From Pseudomonadota bacterium (GTDB lineage: Bacteria > Pseudomonadota > Alphaproteobacteria > Rhizobiales > Hyphomicrobiaceae): a stretch of DNA of 22,518 nucleotides. The stretch spans positions 1-22,518 of the forward strand of contig JAFAFW010000100.1 of NCBI GenBank assembly GCA_023423275.1. Direction: 5' to 3'. Positions 11,505 through 19,314 of the stretch are shown one piece after another. Position 1 is the first letter of the stretch. Each line of letters opens with the position of its first letter. The translations under genes were made by a program, and so were the position numbers. The notes beneath the pieces were generated by a model, which was not told the origin of the DNA, searched no databases, and was given only the letters and a program-made list of their open reading frames with translations.

Positions 11505-12224
11505 ATGACGGACCCCAACTCTCACCCGCATAAACCGCACAACGGCAAGACGGTGTGCGCCGTCTCCGGCAAAGAGTTGCCGCGACGGCATCTTGTGAGC
11601 CTGGAAACCATCCGGCCAAGCCTCGCCGAGCGCATCCGGCGCGATCACCCTGACCTGCCCCCCGACGCCATGGTCTCGGAGGAAATCATCAGCCAGTACC
11701 GAGCCCGTTACGTCGAGGAGTTGCTCGAGGCTGAGTTCGGGGAGCTGTCGGACATCGAGCGGCACGTCACAGCCAGCCTCGCCACCAATGCGACGCTCGC
11801 CCAGAACGTCGAGGAGCGATTTGCGGGCAAGCGTACATTGGGCGAACGGCTGTCCGATCACCTGGCCGAGTTCGGCGGGAGCTGGACGTTCCTGATCTCG
11901 TTCGCGATCGTTCTGGCCGGTTGGGTCGCCATCAATGTCATGCAGGGCATCGATCGGGCGTTCGATCCCTATCCCTTCATCCTGCTCAATCTCGTCCTGT
12001 CCTGCGTGGCGGCAGTGCAGGCGCCCATCATCATGATGAGTCAGAAGCGGCAGGAGGCGAAAGACCGGCTCCGCTCGCTCAACGACTATCAGGTCAATCT
12101 CAAGGCGGAACTGGAAATCCGTCAGCTGCACGAAAAAATCGACCACCTGCTGAACCGGCAATGGCAACGGCTGGTTGAGATCCAGAAGCTGCAAATGGAA
12201 CTGATGGAGAAGCACAGGCCGTGA
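11505..12224 (+). CDS. DUF1003-family membrane protein
   Basis: The 239-residue product belongs to the DUF1003 family of two-pass inner-membrane proteins of unknown function. The family core is visible as GGSWTFLISFAIVLAGWVAI (TM1, about 127-146) and FDPYPFILLNLVLSCVAAVQ with APIIMMSQKRQ (TM2, about 158-177, then a charged exit). The N-terminal half is soluble and opens with a VCAVSGKELPRR segment. The C-terminal 195-235 looks like a coiled coil (NLKAELEIRQLHEKIDHLL). The start is the ATG at 11505; an earlier in-frame ATG at 11265 would overlap ettA and adds non-conserved sequence. Its TGA overlaps the GTG start of the next gene. Function is unknown; the coupling to a thiol oxidoreductase is noted but unexplained. 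Confidence 0.85.
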   Translation: MTDPNSHPHKPHNGKTVCAVSGKELPRRHLVSLETIRPSLAERIRRDHPDLPPDAMVSEEIISQYRARYVEELLEAEFGELSDIERHVTASLATNATLAQNVEERFAGKRTLGERLSDHLAEFGGSWTFLISFAIVLAGWVAINVMQGIDRAFDPYPFILLNLVLSCVAAVQAPIIMMSQKRQEAKDRLRSLNDYQVNLKAELEIRQLHEKIDHLLNRQWQRLVEIQKLQMELMEKHRP

Positions 12225-12862
12225 CGGATCCCCATTTCATCTATGTCGCCGACCCGATGTGCTCGTGGTGCTATGGCTTTTCCCCGGTCGTCTCGGCTTT
12301 GGAGCAGCAATTCCGCGGGCGCCTCACCATGCGCATCGTCACAGGCGGCCTGCGCGCCGGCAACACGCAAGCCATGCGACCGCAAGATCGGGATTATATC
12401 CGCGATGCATGGACGCGCGTGAACGCTGCCTCGGGTCAGCCCTTCGATTTCTCTTTCTTCGAGCGGGAACACTTCGTCTACGACAGCGAGCCGCCGTGCC
12501 GCGCCGTCGTGACCATGCGGGCCATGGACCCGACGCGGGAGCTGGCATTCATGAGCCGCGTTCAATCCGCCTTCTACGCGCAAAACCGTGACATCACGTC
12601 AGGAGAGGTTCTTGCCGACATTGCAGCCGAGGAAGGCCAGGACCGCGCAGCGTTCCAAGACCTGTTTCAGTCGACTGATATCCGCAACGCCACGTTCCGG
12701 GATTTCCTGACCGCGCAGGAGATGGGCATTCGCGGCTTTCCCGCGCTGATTGTCGGCAGCAAGACGGCTGGCTACGCCCTCGTCACCAACGGTTTCCGCC
12801 CGCTCGACGGCTTACCCGAAGCGATCGAGACGTGGCTGGCGCAACATCAAAGCACCACCTAA
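12221..12862 (+). CDS. DsbA-family (FrnE-like) thiol oxidoreductase, cytoplasmic
   Basis: The product has a thioredoxin fold with active site DPMCSWCYGF (C14, C17) and cis-Pro P174 (IRGFPALIVG). An inserted helical domain lies between them. At 213 residues and without a signal peptide, it matches the cytoplasmic DsbA/FrnE branch, not periplasmic DsbA. It should catalyse thiol-disulfide exchange; its partner is unknown. The start is GTG 12221, which overlaps the preceding stop as GTGA (12221-12224), so translation is coupled to the DUF1003 gene. C93 is a third cysteine outside the CxxC. The TAA stop overlaps the convergent CPBP stop at 12859-12862. Confidence 0.88.
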   Translation: MTDPHFIYVADPMCSWCYGFSPVVSALEQQFRGRLTMRIVTGGLRAGNTQAMRPQDRDYIRDAWTRVNAASGQPFDFSFFEREHFVYDSEPPCRAVVTMRAMDPTRELAFMSRVQSAFYAQNRDITSGEVLADIAAEEGQDRAAFQDLFQSTDIRNATFRDFLTAQEMGIRGFPALIVGSKTAGYALVTNGFRPLDGLPEAIETWLAQHQSTT

Positions 12863-13575
12863 AGCGTCGCAATCCCGGTGAAGAAGTAGCGCCCAAGACC
12901 GACCGTAAACACGAGGCAGCCGTAGAGGCTGTGCTCCAGCCACACGGCCCAGAACGAGCGCGTGCGATCGTAGCGGTAGGCGAACAGCAGTCCGGCAAGG
13001 AATGTCCCGACTACGGCAATCCAGTTGCCGAAAATGATGTGAGCAAATCCGAACAAAAGCGCGTTGACGACGATCGCCGTCCACCTCTGCCCGCCGAAGA
13101 GCGGCCCATAACGATGGAAGAAAAACGTTCGGTAGGCGAACTCCTGCGGGATGACGGACAGCAGCGGGTACAGCATCATGATCGTCAGCCACAGGTCCGG
13201 CACCCGGCGCGGAAACGACAGAAAACTCAGCGGATGCATCTCCCGGGCGCCATAGGCGATCGCCGCTCCCACGATTACAAATGTGATCAGAATTCCCGCC
13301 AAGGCCCCAAACGGAAAGCCACGCGCCAGCTCGCGGCGCACCAGGAACGTATGGTCCCAAAGCAGGTAGGCGACGAATGCCAGCAACAAAGGTGGCAGAA
13401 TGAACAGCAGCGGCAGGCGCAGAGCATAAATGGCATAGGTGATGAGGATCGGCGCGCCGATGAAAATCACCGCCATCTCGGTCAACAGATACAGCTTGCG
13501 CGGCAAACTGGCCGGATCATCGCCAGTGTCCGAAAGAACCGATCCTCCAGCGCGGACCCGATCCATTCCCCTCAT
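12859..13575 (-). CDS. CPBP-family intramembrane protein (putative metalloprotease)
   Basis: The 238-residue product is a multi-pass membrane protein of the CPBP (CAAX protease and bacteriocin-processing) family. Motif one reads PQEFAYR (Q144, E145, R149), where the usual EExxxR has Gln in place of the first Glu. Motif two is FGFAH (H179) and motif three is LEHSLYG (H215), so the likely metal ligands and E145 remain. Hydrophobic helices fill most of residues 30-235. The start at ATG 13575 overlaps the stop of the ELM1-family gene as ATGA (13572-13575). An ATG at 13566 is an alternative. Substrate is unknown. The E-to-Q change occurs in the pair usually considered catalytic, so activity should not be assumed. 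Confidence 0.8.
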   Translation of the reverse strand: MRGMDRVRAGGSVLSDTGDDPASLPRKLYLLTEMAVIFIGAPILITYAIYALRLPLLFILPPLLLAFVAYLLWDHTFLVRRELARGFPFGALAGILITFVIVGAAIAYGAREMHPLSFLSFPRRVPDLWLTIMMLYPLLSVIPQEFAYRTFFFHRYGPLFGGQRWTAIVVNALLFGFAHIIFGNWIAVVGTFLAGLLFAYRYDRTRSFWAVWLEHSLYGCLVFTVGLGRYFFTGIATL

Positions 13576-14606
13576 CCACCGACTTGCGATGCAGTCCGCA
13601 TCCGCTGCGCGAACCGGCGCTCGATCTCGGCAGCAATCTCGGACGCGGAGTCGATTGGCGGATAGCTCCAACTTTCAAGCTGGTTCAACGCCGGCGGCAG
13701 CAGACGCGTCATGCCCTGAGCCCTCAGAGCCTCGTGAAAGCGGCCGAATTTCCCGGCGCGCCCGGACGGCTCGAAGACATAGACCGGCCGGCCGGTCGCG
13801 CAGCACTCTCCCGTCATGTTCACGGAATCGGCCGTGACTACCAACCAATCGGCAGCCGCAAGAAAATCCGCGTAGGGGTTCGCTCCGTCGCCCTGCCAGA
13901 AGATGCGCGGGAACGGCCGCGTCGCAGTGTCGGCTGCCTGACGCAGTTCCGCGTGAGTGCGCCGGGAGGGAGTGATCATGAAGCTCGCGCCGAGACGGCC
14001 GATCGACTCCAGTCCCGACTGGAGTCTTCGATCATCTGCGTCGCTGAAGGCGTAGCTCCCGTTCTTGCCGCCCAGGATGACAGCAACGCGCGGCTGCGGC
14101 AGCTCCAGGATTTCGGCCGGAAGATGAGTCCGGCGCTCCGCGATCCGCGCCGGTGTATGGCTGTGCGGCGACGTAAGTGTGGTGATGACATTGGCGCCGC
14201 GGCGCTTGTCGTGCTCCGGAACCCAGAGCAGGTCGGCCGTATCCGGACCGCTGCGCGGATCCTGCAGCACGACGGTATAAGTCCGGCCAGCCGACGCCTG
14301 CCGAACCGCACGGATATAGGGAATGCTGGCCCGCCCGCTGGCGATGGCGATCACAGGCCATGGGGGCGCGAACTGACTTCCTGCAGCGGTCGGCCTGTCG
14401 CAGGGCTGGACCGGCCCCCAGGGCGCCATCAGCTTATAGATGCCACGCGGAGCAACGATCCGGGACTCGTAGGCGACGCCCAGCGCGTCCGCAACGCCGC
14501 GACACTGCACCTCCATGCCGGCGCGGCCATCGGAAATGATCCAGGCCGGGGCACCGGCAAGGATACGCCGTGGCGGGGCAGACGGGTCGACTCGCTTCTC
14601 CTGCAT
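13572..14606 (-). CDS. ELM1-family (DUF1022) protein, GT-B-like fold
   Basis: The 344-residue protein belongs to the family named after plant ELM1 (mitochondrial fission). The bacterial members have no mitochondrial role and their function is not established. Recognisable family segments are AWIISDGRAGMEVQCRGVADALG near the N-terminus (from about residue 22), PVIAIASGRASIPYIRAVR, VVLQDPR, VAVILGGKNGSYAF and WLVVTADSVNMTGECCATG with PVYVFEP. The last segments resemble the nucleotide-sugar side of GT-B glycosyltransferases, so a sugar-transfer role is possible but unproven. The start is ATG 14606, with GGAGA about ten bases upstream; the frame is open to 14672. It is coupled to the CPBP gene and divergent from the Lrp gene. 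Confidence 0.82.
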   Translation of the reverse strand: MQEKRVDPSAPPRRILAGAPAWIISDGRAGMEVQCRGVADALGVAYESRIVAPRGIYKLMAPWGPVQPCDRPTAAGSQFAPPWPVIAIASGRASIPYIRAVRQASAGRTYTVVLQDPRSGPDTADLLWVPEHDKRRGANVITTLTSPHSHTPARIAERRTHLPAEILELPQPRVAVILGGKNGSYAFSDADDRRLQSGLESIGRLGASFMITPSRRTHAELRQAADTATRPFPRIFWQGDGANPYADFLAAADWLVVTADSVNMTGECCATGRPVYVFEPSGRAGKFGRFHEALRAQGMTRLLPPALNQLESWSYPPIDSASEIAAEIERRFAQRMRTASQVGG

Positions 14607-14683
14607 GCCGCTCTTGTCTCCGACGCTGCGGCTCCTGTCGATGATGCGCGCCGCCGCACACGATGCGCCCAACGACCGGGCGG

Positions 14684-14712
14684 TTGCGATTTTCCGCTGT
14701 CCGCCCTATCCA
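14684..14712 (+). promoter_or_regulatory. Candidate promoter of the Lrp/AsnC gene
   Basis: TTGCGA (14684-14689) and TATCCA (14707-14712) are separated by 17 bases. Transcription would start near 14719, just before the 15-base palindrome at 14723-14737. Confidence 0.4.
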
Positions 14713-14722
14713 GCACCTTATT

Positions 14723-14737
14723 GACCCGGCCCGGGTC
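14723..14737. promoter_or_regulatory. 15-base palindrome, candidate operator upstream of the Lrp/AsnC gene
   Basis: GACCCGG-C-CCGGGTC is a perfect inverted repeat with 7-base arms. It lies 25 bases upstream of the Lrp ATG and just past the predicted start of transcription, a natural position for autorepression. It does not match the AT-rich consensus of E. coli Lrp, so the binding protein is uncertain. It could also act as an RNA hairpin near the ribosome site. Confidence 0.45.
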
Positions 14738-14761
14738 CGCGGTTTCCAGCGAGCCTCATCC

Positions 14762-15241
14762 ATGCGAGCCCGCCTCGACATCATAGACTGGCGAATCCTC
14801 AAGGAGTTGCAAGCCGACGGACGAATAACCAATCTCGCGCTTGCCCAGCGCGTCGGCATCAGTGCCCCGCCCTGCCTGCGCCGCGTGCGCGCCCTGGAGG
14901 AAGCGGGCTACATTACCGGATACCACGCCGACGTCGACGGCCGCATGCTCGGGTTCGAACTCGACGCCTTCGCGATGGTCGGGCTTCACAGTCAGGCGGA
15001 GCCGGACCTGCGCGCCTTCGAGAACCGCGTGCTGAGCTGGCCGCTGGTGCGCGAAGCCTACATGATGTCGGGTGAAACCGACTATGTCCTGAAGTGCGTG
15101 GCGCCCGATCTGACCACCTTCCAGAACTTCGTGCTCCAGGAGCTGACGGCAGCCCCGAACGTGGCGAGCGTCAAAACTTCGCTCGCCATCCGCCGCGTCA
15201 AGCGCGAGTCTGGCATTCCGATCAGCGTTCCGGAAGAGTGA
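14762..15241 (+). CDS. Lrp/AsnC-family transcriptional regulator
   Basis: The 159-residue product has the usual Lrp/AsnC size. The N-terminal helix-turn-helix covers about residues 7-55 (DWRILKELQADGRITNLALA, then AQRVGISAPPCLRRVRALEE). The C-terminal RAM ligand domain (about 68-145) includes VREAYMMSGETDYVLKCVAP, the segment that forms the amino-acid pocket in relatives. The start is ATG 14762; a longer frame from 14663 adds sequence not typical of the family. The ribosome site is weak (GCGAG). It is divergent from the ELM1-family gene and convergent with greA. A neighbourhood of greA, Lrp/AsnC and ELM1 is, from memory, common in Hyphomicrobiales. Its effector and targets cannot be read from the sequence. 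Confidence 0.93.
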   Translation: MRARLDIIDWRILKELQADGRITNLALAQRVGISAPPCLRRVRALEEAGYITGYHADVDGRMLGFELDAFAMVGLHSQAEPDLRAFENRVLSWPLVREAYMMSGETDYVLKCVAPDLTTFQNFVLQELTAAPNVASVKTSLAIRRVKRESGIPISVPEE

Positions 15242-15261
15242 TCTGACGGGGAATCAGGTCA
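15239..15261. terminator. Hairpin between the convergent lrp and greA genes (possible bidirectional terminator)
   Basis: TGATCTGA (15239-15246) and TCAGGTCA (15254-15261) pair with a single mismatch around a 7-base loop. The arms contain the stop codons of both genes: lrp TGA at 15239-15241 and greA TCA at 15259-15261 on the plus strand. There is no T-tract on either side, so termination efficiency is doubtful. Confidence 0.35.
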
Positions 15262-15738
15262 CTTGAATTGGACGTTGACGATCTCGTAGGAGCGGCTGCC
15301 CTTCGGGGTCGTGACTTCCGCCGTCTCCCCCTTCGACTTGCCGATCAACGCGCGCGCGATCGGCGAGCCGATCGAGATCTTGCCCTCGCGCACGTTGGCT
15401 TCCAGCTCACCGACGATCTGGTATTTGACCTTTTCCTCAGTGTCCTCGTCGACAAGGCTGACCGTGGCGCCGAACTTCACCGTGCTGCCCGACAGCGTCT
15501 TCGGGTCGATCACCTCGGCACGCGACAGCTTATCTTCAAGCTCCGCGACCTTGGCCTCGTTCATACCCTGGGCTTCCTTGGCGGAGTGATATTCCGCGTT
15601 CTCGCTCAAATCGCCATGCGTCCGAGCCTCGGCGATGGCCTGGATGATGCGCGGACGCTCTTCGGATTTGAGACGATGCAATTCCTCCTCGAGCTTGGAG
15701 TAGCCCTCGACGGTCATCGGCACGCGTTCGGTCGCCAT
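15259..15738 (-). CDS. greA: Transcription elongation factor GreA
   Basis: GreA enters the secondary channel of backtracked RNA polymerase and stimulates cleavage of the 3' end of the RNA. The 159 residues are typical. The N-terminal coiled coil carries the acidic tip HGDLSENAEY with D43 and E46, which correspond to the catalytic pair of E. coli GreA. The C-terminal FKBP-like domain (about 82-159) includes IGSPIARALIGKSKGE. The start has GAGGAG upstream (plus-strand positions 15748-15753). A perfect 6-base-stem hairpin ends right next to this ribosome site (15755-15773). The gene follows carB by 127 bases on the same strand, a common alphaproteobacterial order, so it may be read from the carB transcript and from its own promoter. 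Confidence 0.97.
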   Translation of the reverse strand: MATERVPMTVEGYSKLEEELHRLKSEERPRIIQAIAEARTHGDLSENAEYHSAKEAQGMNEAKVAELEDKLSRAEVIDPKTLSGSTVKFGATVSLVDEDTEEKVKYQIVGELEANVREGKISIGSPIARALIGKSKGETAEVTTPKGSRSYEIVNVQFK

Positions 15739-15754
15739 AATTCAGGTCTCCTCA

Positions 15755-15773
15755 CCGGCGCAAGAACCGCCGG
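15755..15773 (-). promoter_or_regulatory. Leader hairpin adjoining the greA ribosome-binding site
   Basis: CCGGCG and CGCCGG form a perfect 6-base stem with a 7-base loop. The stem ends one base from the GAGGAG site of greA. It could influence initiation or act as a 3' end for readthrough from carB. No T-tract is present. Confidence 0.4.
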
Positions 15774-15865
15774 GACATCACCTCAGTTTCACTCACTTCA
15801 GGAAATTTGGCCAGCCCCATCAGCGCAAAAGGCCGTAGGGCGGGGAAAACCGGTCGCAGGCCGAC

Positions 15866-18800
15866 TTACCCCACGTAACTCTGCAGCGGTGCAACCTTCA
15901 GCGTATCGGACTTCAGCGCCCTGATGGCCCTGGTCACGGCGATCGCACCAGCTAGCGTTGTATAATACGGGACGTGATTGAGCAAGGCCGTCCGCCGGAT
16001 GTCCTTGGAATCGGCCAATGCGCGCGCCCCCTCGGTTGTATTAAAAACAATCGAGATTTCACCGTTCTTCATGGCATCGACGATGTGCGGGCGGCCTTCG
16101 AGCACCTTGTTGACGTGCTCGCAGGGAATGCCGTGCTCTTCCAGGTGGCGGCGGGTGCCGCGCGTCGCAATGATCCGGAAACCGAGGTCGACGAGATCGC
16201 GCACCGGCGCCAGGATACCTGCCTTGTCGGCATCCTTGACGGAAACGAACAGCGTACCCGACGTCGGAAGCGCCTGCCCGGCCGCAAGCTGGCTCTTGCC
16301 GAAGGCTACCGCAAAATCGCGGTCCAGCCCCATGACCTCGCCGGTCGAGCGCATCTCCGGCCCGAGGACAGGATCCACGCCCAGGAACCGCGCAAACGGG
16401 AACACGGCTTCCTTGACGGCGATATGATCCAGCGTCACCGGCTTCAAGCCGAAGCTGGCGAGCGGTTCGCCTGCCATCACTCGCGCCGCGATAGACGCAA
16501 TCGGTTTGCCGATCACCTTCGCGACGAACGGCACCGTGCGTGAAGCCCGCGGATTGACCTCCAACACGTAGGCAACGCCATCCTTGATGGCAAACTGAAC
16601 ATTCATCAGGCCAACCACATTCAGCGCCAGGGCCATCGCGCGCGCCTGGCGGCCGAGTTCTTCCACCATCTCGGGCGCCAGCGAATGCGGCGGCAGCGAG
16701 CAGGCCGAGTCGCCGGAATGAATGCCTGCCTCCTCGATATGCTCCATCACACCGGCAATGAACGTGTCCTTGCCGTCCGACAGGCAGTCGACATCCACCT
16801 CGATGGCGTCGGACAGATAGCGGTCGATGAGCAACGGGCGCTTGTCGGACACGATCAGCTCGGACGGCCGGTCGAGCGTTGCCGACAGCCGCGCCACATA
16901 ACGATCGAGATCCGATCCGTCGTGCACGATCTCCATGGCCCGGCCGCCCAGCACGTAGGACGGGCGGATCATCAAGGGATAACCGATACCGTCGGCGACG
17001 GCCCGCGCCTCCGCGGGCGAGCGGGCGATGCCGCTGTCGGCCTGCTTCAGGCCGAGTTTGTCGATCAGCGCCTTGAAACGATCGCGGTCCTCGGCGAGGT
17101 CGATCGCATCCGGCGATGTGCCGAGAATGGGGACTCCAGCCTCCTCCAGCGCCGCCGCCAGCTTCAATGGCGTCTGGCCGCCGAACTGGACGATGACGCC
17201 CTTCACCTTGCCGTTGGCCTGCTCTGTACGGATGATCTCCAGCACATCCTCGGCTGTCAGCGGCTCGAAATACAGGCGGTCGGAGGTGTCATAGTCGGTC
17301 GAGACCGTCTCCGGGTTGCAGTTGACCATGATGGTCTCGTACCCGGCCTTGGTCAGCGCGAAGCAGGCGTGGCAGCAGCAATAATCGAACTCGATGCCTT
17401 GCCCGATCCGGTTCGGACCTCCGCCGAGAATGACGATCTTTTCGCGATCCGACGGCAACGCTTCGCACGCCGCGGCACCGGTCAGGCCGGTCTCGTACGT
17501 CGAATACATGTAGGCCGTCGGCGCGGCGAACTCAGCCGCGCACGTATCGATGCGCTTGTAGACCGGCTCGACATTGAGCGCCTTGCGCCGGCTGCGGACC
17601 TCCGCCTCGGGCATGCCCGCCAAGCGCGCCAGCCGCGCATCCGAAAAGCCCATCGCCTTGAGCATGCGGAGCTGATCTTCGGTGCCAGGAAGACCATGCG
17701 CCTTCACGCGCTCTTCGAGATCGACGATCTCCTGAATCCGCTCGATAAACCACGGATCGAATTTGCACGACGCCTGCACTTGATCGTGGTCGAGGCCGAG
17801 ACGAAGCGCCTGGGCGACCTTGAGAATGCGATCCGGTGTCGGACGGCCCAGCGCCGCGCGAATGGCGTTCTTGTCATCCCCCTGCCCCAGACCTTCGAGG
17901 ACGATGTCATCGAGGCCGGTCAGACCCGTTTCCATGGACCGCAGCGCCTTCTGGAGGCTCTCGGCAAACGTCCGGCCGATGGCCATGACCTCGCCGACCG
18001 ACTTCATCGACGTGGTCAGCGTGGGATCGGAGCCCGGGAATTTCTCGAATGCAAATCGCGGGATCTTGGTGACGACGTAATCGATGGTCGGCTCGAACGC
18101 CGCCGGTGTCGCCCCGCCGGTGATGTCATTCTCCAGCTCATCCAGCGTGTAGCCGACCGCCAGCTTGGCCGCGACCTTGGCGATCGGGAAGCCGGTCGCC
18201 TTGGAGGCCAGCGCCGAGGACCGCGACACACGCGGATTCATCTCGATCACCACCAGACGCCCGTCGGCGGGATTGACCGCGAACTGCACGTTCGAGCCGC
18301 CGGTTTCCACGCCGATTTCGCGCAACACCGCAATCGAGGCGTCACGCATGATCTGGTATTCCTTGTCGGTCAGCGTCAGGGCCGGCGCCACGGTGATCGA
18401 ATCACCCGTATGCACACCCATCGGATCGACGTTCTCGATGGAGCAGATGATGATGCAGTTGTCCGCCTTGTCGCGGACGACCTCCATCTCATACTCCTTC
18501 CAGCCGAGGACACTTTCCTCGACCAGCACTTGTCCTGTCGGTGATGCGTCGAGCCCTCGTTCGATGATTTCGACGAATTCTTCCTTATTATAGGCGACGC
18601 CGCCGCCCGTGCCGCCCAGAGTGAACGACGGCCGGATGATGGCTGGCAGCTTCACGTGCTCCAGCGCGGCCAGGGCTTCTGCCATGGAGTGGGCGAGCAT
18701 GGAGCGCGGCGTCTCGAGCCCGATCCGCTTCATCGCTTCGCGGAACAGCTGGCGATCCTCGGCCTTGTCGATAGCCTCGGCCCGTGCGCCAATCATTTCA

Positions 18801-19138
18801 ACGCCGTGAGCCTGCAGGACGCCCTGCTTGTGCAGCGCCAGCGACGTATTCAGCGCTGTCTGCCCACCCATGGTCGGCAGCAAGACATCCGGCCGCTCGG
18901 CCGCTATGATCTTGGCGACGATCTCGGGGGTGATCGGCTCGATATAGGTTGCATCGGCCAGCTCAGGATCAGTCATGATCGTGGCCGGGTTCGAATTCAC
19001 CAGGATGATGCGATATCCCTCGGCCTTGAGCGCCTTGCAGGCCTGCGTGCCCGAATAATCGAACTCGCACGCCTGACCGATGACGATCGGCCCCGCACCA
19101 ATGATGAGGATCGATTTGATATCTGTTCTCTTTGGCAT
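15866..19138 (-). CDS. carB: Carbamoyl-phosphate synthase large subunit
   Basis: CarB makes carbamoyl phosphate from bicarbonate, ATP and ammonia supplied by CarA, feeding arginine and pyrimidine synthesis. The chosen start is ATG 19138 (MPKRTDIKSILIIGAGPIVI), giving 1090 residues. The frame is open to 19195, but the extra 19 residues are not family-like. Two homologous halves are seen: the first ATP-grasp unit (about 1-400), an oligomerisation region, the second unit (about 555-940, with ILGGGPNRIGQGIEFDYCCC at its start and EVNPRASRTVPFVAKVIGKP near its end), and the MGS-like allosteric domain (about 945-1090). Pyrimidine and ornithine effectors act on the last domain. No clear ribosome site precedes the ATG. 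carA is not in the window. The gene is divergent from the ABC-like gene and upstream of greA. Confidence 0.97.
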   Translation of the reverse strand: MPKRTDIKSILIIGAGPIVIGQACEFDYSGTQACKALKAEGYRIILVNSNPATIMTDPELADATYIEPITPEIVAKIIAAERPDVLLPTMGGQTALNTSLALHKQGVLQAHGVEMIGARAEAIDKAEDRQLFREAMKRIGLETPRSMLAHSMAEALAALEHVKLPAIIRPSFTLGGTGGGVAYNKEEFVEIIERGLDASPTGQVLVEESVLGWKEYEMEVVRDKADNCIIICSIENVDPMGVHTGDSITVAPALTLTDKEYQIMRDASIAVLREIGVETGGSNVQFAVNPADGRLVVIEMNPRVSRSSALASKATGFPIAKVAAKLAVGYTLDELENDITGGATPAAFEPTIDYVVTKIPRFAFEKFPGSDPTLTTSMKSVGEVMAIGRTFAESLQKALRSMETGLTGLDDIVLEGLGQGDDKNAIRAALGRPTPDRILKVAQALRLGLDHDQVQASCKFDPWFIERIQEIVDLEERVKAHGLPGTEDQLRMLKAMGFSDARLARLAGMPEAEVRSRRKALNVEPVYKRIDTCAAEFAAPTAYMYSTYETGLTGAAACEALPSDREKIVILGGGPNRIGQGIEFDYCCCHACFALTKAGYETIMVNCNPETVSTDYDTSDRLYFEPLTAEDVLEIIRTEQANGKVKGVIVQFGGQTPLKLAAALEEAGVPILGTSPDAIDLAEDRDRFKALIDKLGLKQADSGIARSPAEARAVADGIGYPLMIRPSYVLGGRAMEIVHDGSDLDRYVARLSATLDRPSELIVSDKRPLLIDRYLSDAIEVDVDCLSDGKDTFIAGVMEHIEEAGIHSGDSACSLPPHSLAPEMVEELGRQARAMALALNVVGLMNVQFAIKDGVAYVLEVNPRASRTVPFVAKVIGKPIASIAARVMAGEPLASFGLKPVTLDHIAVKEAVFPFARFLGVDPVLGPEMRSTGEVMGLDRDFAVAFGKSQLAAGQALPTSGTLFVSVKDADKAGILAPVRDLVDLGFRIIATRGTRRHLEEHGIPCEHVNKVLEGRPHIVDAMKNGEISIVFNTTEGARALADSKDIRRTALLNHVPYYTTLAGAIAVTRAIRALKSDTLKVAPLQSYVG

Positions 19139-19204
19139 GTCGGGGCCGTGTTCTATTGCAGTGCAGGGCGTTTGGCTATAGCCCAAGATCACCAATCCAT
19201 GGCC

Positions 19205-19230
19205 GGCGTTGATACTTGTTCTCCAACGCC
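19205..19230. repeat. Inverted repeat GGCGTTG / CAACGCC in the carB-ABC intergenic region
   Basis: Perfect 7-base arms (19205-19211 and 19224-19230) surround a 12-base loop. It lies in the 173-base divergent gap (19139-19311), 67 bases upstream of the carB ATG and 81 bases upstream of the TTG of the ABC-like gene. A short palindrome GGCTATAGCC (19174-19183) is also present there. Either could be an operator. I see no convincing promoter boxes. Confidence 0.4.
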
Positions 19231-19300
19231 GCTTGTGGCGGTATCAAATTTCGCGCAGCGTACCCTGATTACTCTCACGCCAAAGGCCCGACGAAACGGC

Positions 19301-19314
19301 GGAGCGCCATCTTG
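19301..19314 (+). promoter_or_regulatory. Ribosome site deciding a TTG start for the ABC-like gene
   Basis: GGAG (19301-19304) lies seven bases before TTG (19312-19314), which begins the conserved LEQSIFRFVWKHSRRDQ. The in-frame ATG at 19216 has no Shine-Dalgarno sequence and sits inside the 19205-19230 inverted repeat. Confidence 0.65.

Noticed and set aside
13584..14786. 400-codon open frame antisense to the ELM1-family gene
   Set aside because: Composition is shadow-like, and it overlaps the ELM1 gene and the start of the Lrp gene, both of which are supported.
16685..18544. 619-codon open frame antisense to carB
   Set aside because: Shadow of carB codon bias; Arg/His/Asp-rich with no recognisable domain or ribosome site.
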